A stretch of 11,223 nt of DNA from Brachionus plicatilis (taxonomy: Eukaryota > Rotifera > Eurotatoria > Ploima > Brachionidae). The stretch is from the NCBI GenBank assembly GCA_010279815.1, contig QEOQ01000163.1:78698-89920 (forward strand), written 5' to 3'. A program made the translations under genes and the position numbers. The number at the start of each line of letters is the position of its first letter. Position 1 is the first letter of the stretch. Under the pieces are notes generated by a model that searched no databases, was not told where the DNA came from, and saw nothing but the letters and a program-made list of their open reading frames with translations. Positions 1 to 6,819 of this stretch are shown here, one piece after another.

Positions 1-328
1 AGATTTTAAAAAAATCCAGATTTATTTTTAAAAAAACTTTTCATCCAAAATATGAAAAAAAAGATCTGTTAGATTAAATCAAATTTAGAAGAAAAAATTT
101 GCATTGATTTAAATAATTCTTTTATTTTATAGAAAAAATTCATTTTGATTTAAATTTGATAAAATCTTCTGATAAATCATGAATTTTGAGATAGCCGGTC
201 GAATAAATTAAGAGAATTCTTATAATAGATAAAGTAAGCAAGACTTTTTAACAAAATATACTGTTTTAAGGAGGATTATAAATTGTTTGAAGAGCCAAGA
301 GCGACTATTTGACATCTAAATTTTTGAC

Positions 329-477
329 ATGGAATCAGAAGCCGATCTTGATAAAAAAGCTGATAAAATTTTAAGAGTTTCTATGAAAAGTATAAATGTA
401 AGATTAAAATTTTTTAAAAAATTTTAATATCCGTTTAAAATTAACAGGAATTAGTGAATTGCATATTTTTTAAATAA
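329..477 (+). CDS. Possible tiny two-exon gene, unknown function
   Basis: An ATG at 329 opens 23 charged codons (MESEADLDKKADKILRVSMK and three more). They are followed at 398 by a donor-like GTAAGA and at 441-447 by an acceptor-like TTAACAG. The implied 50-nt intron is close in size to the introns of the neighbouring genes. The second exon (448-477) adds nine codons and a TAA, and an AATAAA overlaps the stop at about 473-478. The product would be only 32 residues and I recognise no family. Unspliced reading also gives 32 residues, stopping near 427. It could instead be the first exon of a longer gene or chance in AT-rich DNA. It lies opposite in strand to the chitinase. Confidence 0.27.
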
Positions 478-637
478 AATAATTGTTATAATCTACCCAT
501 TGAAACCCTCTTGGAATAGGTTTATTTAATTAAATAAGACTTTTATATTTAGCGAAAAGTTTATTTACAGTAGCGCACTTTGGAGGAGACCTTATCTTTT
601 AAAAATATTCCTAAGCTATTTTATATTATTATTTTTT

Positions 638-742
638 TTATAAAAAACACACCCAGTTTATACTGTTTCTTTTCAAAAAATCACAGCAAAGAGCTGATTT
701 TTGCTTTGGGTCATTGTCTTGATGAAATTTAAAATTAAATGA
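638..742 (-). pseudogene. Tc1-like transposase fragment, 3' part (minus copy)
   Basis: Reading down from 742 the frame stays open for 34 codons to a TAA at 640-638. It contains HQDNDPKQKSALCCDFLKRN followed by SINW. This matches the Tc1-family region around the second catalytic aspartate (QDNDPKH...), the following helix and the NINW stretch that normally leads to SPDLNPIE. The SPDLNPIE motif and the third acidic catalytic residue are missing; AT-rich sequence follows instead. It is a dead fragment. Its first 39 bp are repeated in inverted orientation at 919-957. Confidence 0.72.
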
Positions 743-957
743 ATTAATTTGAATGTAAATCCATGTGTGGGGTGGTATCTCGTATAACGGAGCAACCGAA
801 TTTGCAGTAAATTCTTATTCTTTTGCAAATTAAAATTAAATTTTTTCTAGCTATGGATTCTGAATTGTAAAAGGATATTTTAGCTGAATATTTACTCCCA
901 TTTGTATTTGAAAATAACTCATTTAATTTTAAATTGCATCAAGACAATGACCCAAAG
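704..957. repeat. 39-bp inverted repeat, 176-bp spacer
   Basis: Arms at 704-742 and 919-957 are reverse complements at 38 of 39 positions; the one mismatch is next to the HQDNDPK codons. Both arms encode the same transposase segment on opposite strands, so this is an inverted partial duplication of one sequence and not a typical transposon terminal repeat. Confidence 0.88.
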
Positions 958-1005
958 AATCATAACATAAAATCTCATAACTTTACATTTTTTTTACATT
1001 TTTTA
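757..1005 (+). pseudogene. Tc1-like transposase fragment (plus copy), frameshifted
   Basis: From about 765 the frame reads VWGGISYNGATEFAV, the Tc1 motif usually seen as VMVWGxIS. A shifted frame from 853 reads MDSEL, then a TAA stop where Tc1 proteins usually have an aromatic residue, then KDILAEYLLPFVFENN and HQDNDPK (937-957), the second catalytic aspartate region. Homology ends at about 957, exactly where the match to the minus-strand copy ends. With a frameshift, an internal stop and no downstream motifs, this is a relic. Both copies point with their 3' ends toward the ends of the unit. Confidence 0.75.
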
Positions 1006-1221
1006 CCAAAATTTTCCAAATTTTACCTGTTAAATAAATGAAATTTTACGAAATATTACGTAAATTTCAGAAAAATTACTTTTTTGAAAATTTTTGTAAA
1101 ATAAGTGAGAAAATTAAAATTTTTCAAAAAAATCGTCTAAAATTTTGAATTTTCAACTGTTTTTTGGCCGTTTTACATTTTACGGTAATTTTGGTAAATT
1201 TATGCAAAATTACGTAAATTT

Positions 1222-1345
1222 ACGTTAATAAACGTAAATTAACGTAATTTTACTATTCTATCTTTGCGTAAATTTACGTAAATTAACGTAATTTTACTAT
1301 TCTATCTTTGCGTAAATTTACGTAAATTAACGTAATTTGACGTAA
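1222..1345. repeat. 44-bp tandem repeat rich in ACGTAAATT
   Basis: A 44-bp unit (starting GCGTAAATTTACGTAAATTA and ending in TCTATCTTT) runs at 1266-1309, restarts at 1310 and is preceded at 1222-1265 by a slightly diverged copy. The last copy breaks down after about 30 bp. Each unit itself contains several ACGTAAATT words, which continue as looser copies over roughly 1050-1355 up to the right end of the Tc1-like unit. Confidence 0.88.
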
Positions 1346-1381
1346 ATTTACGTAAAATCCACGTGGCGTAGCACTACTGTA

Positions 1382-2084
1382 TTAACATAAGTGGTGAGGA
1401 AAATTATTGGCCTTAAAAATCGACCCAGATATTGAAATTTTAAAACTTTTTTTTGAAGATTTAGACATTTAATAAAATAAATTAAGCAAACACTTATTTT
1501 AAAAGTTATTTATATTGTGATCTAATAAAAATATGATGATGAAAAATCAACAGTAAAAGTGAAATTTATCTTAGTTTTCAAAAATAACAATTTTTTATTA
1601 AAAATAATTTTTTTTACATGTCCTAGACCCATGAATAGCCTGTCCCCTAAGCCAATCTTGTCCTTAATGAAGTATAAAGAAAAAGTCTAAAAAAAATATT
1701 AGTTTTTTATGAATTTTAAGTTTATATTTTTCTTTATAACATGATCAAAGCTGATGTGTTAATTTTGATAAAAAAATTTTTAGACAAACTGCAAACTAAT
1801 ATAATTTTTTTAATTAAAAAAAAAATACTCAAAATATTCTTTTAAAGTACTTAAAATTAAATGCTAAGGAAAAGCATAAAAAAACATTAAAAAAATTAAA
1901 ATAACTGAATTTTTTCCAAAAAAATTATTTTCCAAGGTTCATTATAAAAAATTAATTCGAACTTTAAAAATTGGTAAGTAAAGAATATGAGTCTTTTAAT
2001 ATCAGGGTAATAAAATTAATATTTAATTACTAGAGATAGTAAAAAGGATCTTATTAATCAAAATAATTAATATTTTAAACTTAC
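1382..2084. other. No gene seen; probable chitinase intron
   Basis: The minus strand below the chitinase donor at 2084 was searched for the expected next exon (a YLDYIxVMTYD-like segment) and none was seen. The sequence is AT-rich with many stops in all frames. A less AT-rich patch at 1619-1665 contains repeated TAGGGGACAGG/TAGGACATG-like words and is not explained. Confidence 0.5.
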
Positions 2085-2740
2085 TGTGCTAGTTTATCAA
2101 TTTCATAAGCCTTGTTAATATTTTCATGACCAGCTGCTACCGCTGCTGTCAACAAAAAGTTAAATGGCTCAAATGCCTCTCTCAACTCTTTGACTAAAAT
2201 TGTAAATAATTCTTTGTCAGTTGGTCTTGATCCCTCTCTTGATCCCGGATATTCCCAGTCCAAGTCGAGACCATCGAATCTGTTTCTTTTGATAAAGTTT
2301 ACACAATGACGAACAAACTTTTCTCTCTTTTGAATATCGTGAACCATCACACTAAAAGCCTCTGGTCCATGATTCCAGCCACCAACACCAATGAGCACTT
2401 TGAGGCGAGGATTCTGCTTCTTCAAGTCAATTGTCTTGCTGTACAATCCCTTGCTCCATTCAGTGTCTTCATCGTTCCATTCATACGCGACCAGTCGGTC
2501 ATCAACCACTTTGGCAAAAGCATACACAATGTGAGTGCAAAGACTGGCGTTTATTTGCTCTGGCATAAATTTACCACCTTGTGGTCTATACTGGGCCCAG
2601 TTAGTGTAGTAGCACACAAACAACTTTTCATCGCAGACTTTAAAAATTTTAAAAACAATCTTTTTTAATTCCAATTTCAACACTTTAAACTCACCGACTA
2701 TTTTTAGAAAAATTGACCAAAACAAAATAAATATTTTCAT
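2085..2740 (-). CDS. Glycosyl hydrolase family 18 chitinase, first two exons
   Basis: Secreted enzyme expected to cleave chitin. Exon 1 (2740-2695) encodes a signal peptide, MKIFILFWSIFLKIV. A 57-nt intron (2694-2638, GTGAGT...AAAG, phase 1) joins it to exon 2 (2637-2085), giving V-C-D-E-K and the mature start LFVCYYTNWAQYRP. Visible motifs of the CHIA-like (acidic mammalian chitinase) group are SLCTHIVYAF (residues about 47-56), VGGWNHG (about 100-106) and the catalytic DGLDLDWEYPG, with proton donor Glu near 144. TAAVAAG follows. About seven to nine residues usual in relatives between REAFE and LLTAAVAAG are absent. The exon ends in phase 2 at GTAAGT (2084). The rest of the barrel and any chitin-binding domain are not in the window. 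An in-frame ATG at 2785 is an alternative start, but the signal peptide favours 2740. It follows the synthase gene by about 190 bp on the same strand. Confidence 0.9.
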
Positions 2741-2888
2741 TTTTCTTTCAATAACTTTATCTTCTGAATAAATTTTTAGTATCATTTAAATAAAAGATAA
2801 GAGTTTTTTTAAAAATTCTTCTCAGCCACTTTTTACTCCCAAGTCCACATACTTTTCTAATAAAAAATCAAATATTCATAGATAATAT

Positions 2889-2894
2889 TTTATT
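2889..2894 (-). other. Poly(A) signal AATAAA of the synthase gene
   Basis: AATAAA on the minus strand lies about 40 nt after the synthase stop codon, a normal distance for 3' end formation. The next minus-strand gene starts only about 150 nt further on. Confidence 0.6.
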
Positions 2895-2933
2895 CAAACG
2901 GCTTTGGAAAATAATTAAAACGAAAAAAAAAAA

Positions 2934-3996
2934 TTATTTGTCGACTATTTTGCTTAAATGATTAAACAACATTTCCAAATTTTGATTTCCACCAAAATTT
3001 CTAATTTCATCAAATATCACTTTTTTCAATTCTATCAATTTCAAATTGGTCATTTTGAAGCATTCCTTTTCTTCCAGCATACAAATGGCTTCTTTTTTAA
3101 GTTCAACATCACAAGTTCTTTTTTTCAAAATCTCCATCATCCGCTCTGTATTGTCCTCTTTCTGAAAATACTTGACAATCGGGTACGAAAACTTTCCCTC
3201 GGTCAAATCCTCGCAAAAACTCTTGCTATCCGAGTATTCCTTTGACGTCAAATTGGCCAAATCATCTCTGATTTGAAAGAACATTCCAATAGGCTCCATC
3301 AAAGTATTAAAATCCCTGCAATCGCTGCTATAACATTTCATCAACAAAACTGCCAATTTAAACAACCCTCCAGTTTCTTTGGAAATTTTCAAAATAAAAT
3401 AAAAAAATATTTTCAATTGAATAAAATTTTCAAAAATACTTTTTTTAATCAAATCAAAATATTGTTCCTCGCTAGGACATTGGTAATTATCCCTGAACCA
3501 AATGTCCATTCCTTGTCCCCGATGCAACTCTATCAGCTGATCTATTCAAGTTGAAATTTTTTTTCTTTTTTCCTTTTTGTCATTTTAATTTACCAGTGAA
3601 TATTGGCACGATTTTCGGCTCGCCCAAATCGATGCATTTTCTGAGAGCTTGGAAATAGGCTAAATTGGCACAGTTTATGGTCAACGGAACACCAAAGACT
3701 TTATGTGCTGCCGGCAAGCCACGCCGAAGGTCTGAATGGTCCTCGATGTCGTCTATAAGCAGACTTGAATTGTGTAATAGCTCGATTATCTCACAAATGG
3801 TGCTCAACTTATCTTCAGGTATGCTCAGCCAGTGATTAAATGACTTAAGGAATAAACTAAAAAAAATTTTTTTTTTTAATTTTTTAATTTTGTCTTTAAA
3901 TACCTGTATAAGTTTTGTGCGTATTTTTTTGCCCGGAATTGACCTCAGATAAGTCAATGGCTCGAGAAGTTTATTGTCATAACTAAATGCTTCCAT
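2934..3996 (-). CDS. GGPS1: Geranylgeranyl diphosphate synthase, complete, four exons
   Basis: Condenses isopentenyl and farnesyl diphosphates to C20 geranylgeranyl diphosphate, used for protein prenylation; normally cytosolic. Exons are 3996-3904, 3843-3594, 3541-3440 and 3376-2934, with introns of 60, 52 and 63 nt in phases 0, 1 and 1. Phases agree at every junction and the spliced product is 295 residues (human about 300). Visible are LLEPLTYLRSIPGKKIRTKL (residues about 10-29, diphosphate binding), FNHWLSIPEDK, the first Asp-rich motif LLIDDIED (DDIED about 62-66), ELHRGQGMDIWFRDNY, TGGLFKLAV and the second Asp-rich motif FFQIRDDLANL (DD about 186-187), then KSFCEDLTEGKFSYP and a C-terminal NHLSK. 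All key catalytic residues look intact. Unspliced reading would insert foreign KK/F-rich peptides exactly where relatives have none, which supports the splicing model. Confidence 0.95.
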
Positions 3997-5364
3997 TTTG
4001 CTCTAATAATATCTATATTTTTAGATATATTTTAAGATAATAAAAAATTAATTCTTTTTTTTGGTATAGTATAAGCGTTTTTTTTTTCTTAGTCTCATTT
4101 GTACAGACCGCTAAAATATTGATTTTTTACGAATTATTTTTTCCATAATTAAAAATTAAGATTAATTTATTAAACTTTTTTTATGTTTTTTTCTCTAGAT
4201 GGACGCAATATTTAAATTTAAAATAAATTTAAAAAAAAAATTAATATTACTTAAAATCTAAACAAATATAGCACCTAAAGCTGAAAATAAAGTTTTTGAA
4301 AATTTTAATTTAAAAAATAATTAGATAAATTTGGAATATTTAAAATAGATTGTCAAATTTTAGTAAGCCTATTAGAATTTTCAAAAAAGTAGCAGCTTTA
4401 TCAAATTATTTTTTAAATTAAAAATTTTAAATTTAATAATTATTCGTAATTAATAGTTTACTCAAGTTTAAATTTTTTCAAATGAGCCACTTAAATCATC
4501 ATGATATACCTAGAGCTAAATTTAAAGTTAAATAAAGCATTTACCTATTGGCGTTGATAGAATAGCATTTAATGAAGAAACACCAAATTCAGAGAAAAAA
4601 AATTAATAATTAAGCACAACAAAATCTTTATTAATTTCGAATAATTATTAAAATTAAATTTTTAGAAGTTGTTGACTGAAAATCTCTAGACTACCAAAAA
4701 CCTACTAAACACAACTTTCACTCAATTTTAAAACTGAAAACACATACATTTAAAATAAAAAATTTAAAGCTTATTTTGAAATTAATTGAAAAAACTAAAA
4801 TTCTAAAATGACTTATCAATATTTTAATGCTTCTACAGAAAAGCCACTTTTAAATTATTTTTTTTTGGAACAGAGTTATCTCTTGTCAAATTTTGAAATT
4901 CGTTTAAATTTGTTTTAATCTAAAATAAAATGAATTAATACTGAAGCTCGAAAAATAAAATGAGTTTAAAATTATTAGACATTCTTGATGATTTATAATT
5001 AAATGACTAAGCACTATGAAAATATAAGTTGACGTATTCAAAAATTGCTTTTTGATTACTGAGAACAATTTTAGAATTTTTTATATTGTTTTTAATTTTA
5101 TTTAAATTTTGACATCACCAAATTGTTATTTACTGAAATAAATGGCAATTTTTTATATTTAACACCTTAAGGTGATTTTTTATTTTATTGAATAAAATTA
5201 TTTTATGATTTCAATTTGATAATTTTTCCAGATAATTAAGTCGGTTTCTTTTCTCTAATGGACATTTCTGAGGCGATTTCAAACTTCACATTTTTAGATT
5301 TTCATTAATAAAATAAAAATTCTAAAATTTTATTATAATTTTTAACTTTATTTTGCATTCTTAA
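3997..5364. other. Intergenic AT-rich stretch upstream of the synthase
   Basis: This holds the synthase promoter side (minus strand) and about 1.3 kb with no recognisable exon. No clear TATA box can be told apart from the AT background. A short ATATCTA/TAGATAT hairpin lies near 4008-4030. A 16-codon plus-strand frame from 5258 is too short to call. Confidence 0.4.
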
Positions 5365-5625
5365 ATTCAAACTGAAAAAATTGAAAAAATTGTCTCAGGT
5401 GCCTTGAAAAAAGTCCAAATTAATAAGAAAATAAATTTTTTATCTTTTATCATAATGTTCCATTGGCCAATTGAAAAAACTCAACCACTACTTTGGAAAA
5501 GTTTTAAACACTGAGAAGACAGTCAAAGACAAAAGTTGCTTTTTTTAATTTTAAGTAATGATAATTTTGAAAATGATGATAAAATGGAAGTTGATGTTGA
5601 ATCTAAAAATAATAATTATTATTGA
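5365..5625 (+). pseudogene. Coding-like frame with one internal stop, unknown family
   Basis: One frame is open from 5365 to 5511, meets a TGA at 5512-5514, and stays open in the same frame to a TGA at 5623-5625. The first part has a mixed composition unlike random AT-rich DNA, including IEKIVSGALKKVQI and FHWPIEKTQPLLWKSFKH. The last part is acidic and polar (ENDDKMEVDVESKNNNYY). I recognise no family; a decayed transposon protein or the tail of a cellular gene are both possible. Its end is duplicated in inverted orientation at 5806-5866, where the copy keeps the frame (FENDDKMEVDVEPENNNNY, then stop). There is no convincing start codon or promoter. Confidence 0.35.
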
Positions 5626-5866
5626 ATTTTTACAAGTAAGTTGAATGAAGTTAGTTGAATTTAAACAATCATCTCAACCTAGGAAACGTTGGATTAGTGT
5701 CTTGATGTAAATTATTAGTGTTTTTTAAGGCAAATTATATTCATTTAGTTATTATAGAATTAGAAATAAATAAAAAAATTAAAAGGCTGAGATGATTGTA
5801 AATATTCAATAATTATTATTGTTTTCAGGTTCAACATCAACTTCCATTTTATCATCATTTTCAAAA
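5565..5866. repeat. 61-bp inverted repeat with nested 11-bp arms
   Basis: Arms at 5565-5625 and 5806-5866 match as reverse complements at 57 of 61 positions, with the first 37 bp of the left arm (5565-5601) identical. Just inside, 5626-5635 pairs with 5796-5805, and CAATCATCTCA at 5666-5676 pairs with 5788-5798. The left arm carries about 30 extra bases starting GTAAGTTGAATG. The spacer is roughly 110 bp. A transcript across this region would fold into a long hairpin. Confidence 0.88.
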
Positions 5867-5879
5867 ATACTCCAAGGTT

Positions 5880-6730
5880 CCAAGTCAAAATTTAGTTAAA
5901 ATAATCAAAAAATTGTCAATATAATTAAAATATTCAAAATTTAAATCAAATCGCATGATTTTGATACTTTTTTAAAATTAAATAAAACATAAAATTAAAA
6001 AAGTAAAACCATAGATTTGTTCAGAATTTTGTCTAGTTTTGTTTTAAAAAAAAGGCTTACTAAGTAATCCCTGGGACTACATACGATTAACTAAAAAAAA
6101 AGTATTCTTTTTGGCTTTTTTTCAATAATAAAAATTGGCATACCCTTTTTTTTAAACAAAACTATATACCAGGATGTAGAAAATTTTATGCTGTTTCAGA
6201 ATATATATAATTTTAAAAAAGATTTTAATTTTATCTTTGAGTAATTGAGTCTGAAAGACCTACAACTTTTTAAAGGGTTAATTCTTTTTAGACACCTGGA
6301 TATAAATTTTTTATTTTTTTAAAAAAATGAATTTCAGGGTTTCAAAGGACGTAGTTTACGAATCTGAAGTCAAAAATTAGAAATTCAGATAGCACTTAAG
6401 TTTTGAATTTCTGGAACCTTATAAAAAAAATTCATGTTCTTTAATTTTCCTTTTATCATTCCCTGCCTTTTAATTCATGTTTGTATATTTTTCCTTTTTT
6501 TAGATAATTTTCTTCTATAATAAAATATTTGACTACAAAAATAGTTATTTTTTGGAATATTTGAAGAAACTTTACTGAATTAATTATAGGAGTTTTTTGA
6601 AAAAGTTTAATAATTTTTGGAAAAACTGTGATTATTTTAACTTAAGCCCAATTTCTAAAAAAGCAGGAAAGGGAAGTTTTTACACCCCTCGAGTTTGACA
6701 GAGATTCGAAAAAAAATTAAAAATTGTATT
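5880..6730. other. AT-rich stretch, no gene seen
   Basis: No exon or transposon motif was recognised. Mildly less AT-rich patches (about 6055-6090, 6165-6200, 6335-6420) look like old repeat debris; 6379-6412 contains a short AGAAATTCA/TGAATTTCT hairpin. The low end of this block adjoins the inverted duplication and the high end is the STRAD 3' flank. Confidence 0.4.
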
Positions 6731-6731
6731 T

Positions 6732-6737
6732 TTTATT
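6732..6737 (-). other. Candidate poly(A) signal of the STRAD gene
   Basis: AATAAA on the minus strand lies about 83 nt after the STRAD stop codon. AT-rich background makes a chance match possible. Confidence 0.45.
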
Positions 6738-6819
6738 GAGATTATAAAAGATAGAAGGAGTAAGTGAGAAAAAAATATATCTAACTAATCTAAAAAAAAT
6801 TAAAAATTTTTAAAATTAA

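Larger units (their letters stand above)
566..1381. mobile_element. Decayed Tc1/mariner-like fold-back unit
   Basis: The left end reads TA then CAGTAGCGCACTTTGG from 568. The right end reads GGCGTAGCACTACTG up to 1379, then TA at 1380-1381. The two ends match in inverted orientation at 9 of the first 10 bases (CAGTAG-C/T-GC) and are flanked by TA, the Tc1/mariner target dinucleotide. Between them are two broken Tc1-type transposase fragments on opposite strands and a tandem repeat. The terminal match is short, so these could be ends of two different elements. If the chitinase gene continues past the window edge, this unit sits in one of its introns. Confidence 0.5.

Noticed and set aside
545..600. 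Minus-strand PPKCATVN resembling the Tc1 motif PPESPDLN
   Set aside because: The same bases are better explained as the terminal CAGTAGCGC end of the element, and the upstream frame is already closed by a stop.
704..957. Simple MITE with 39-bp terminal repeats
   Set aside because: No target duplication flanks the arms, and both arms encode an internal transposase segment.
1222..1345. CRISPR-like array
   Set aside because: Copies are contiguous with no unique spacers, in a eukaryotic sequence.
2306..2668. 120-codon plus-strand frame
   Set aside because: It lies opposite the chitinase exon, which has clear GH18 motifs; the plus frame has no recognisable content.
3580..3996. Reading the synthase exons without splicing
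   Set aside because: It inserts K/F-rich peptides absent from the family and runs into a stop at intron 2; the spliced model aligns residue by residue.
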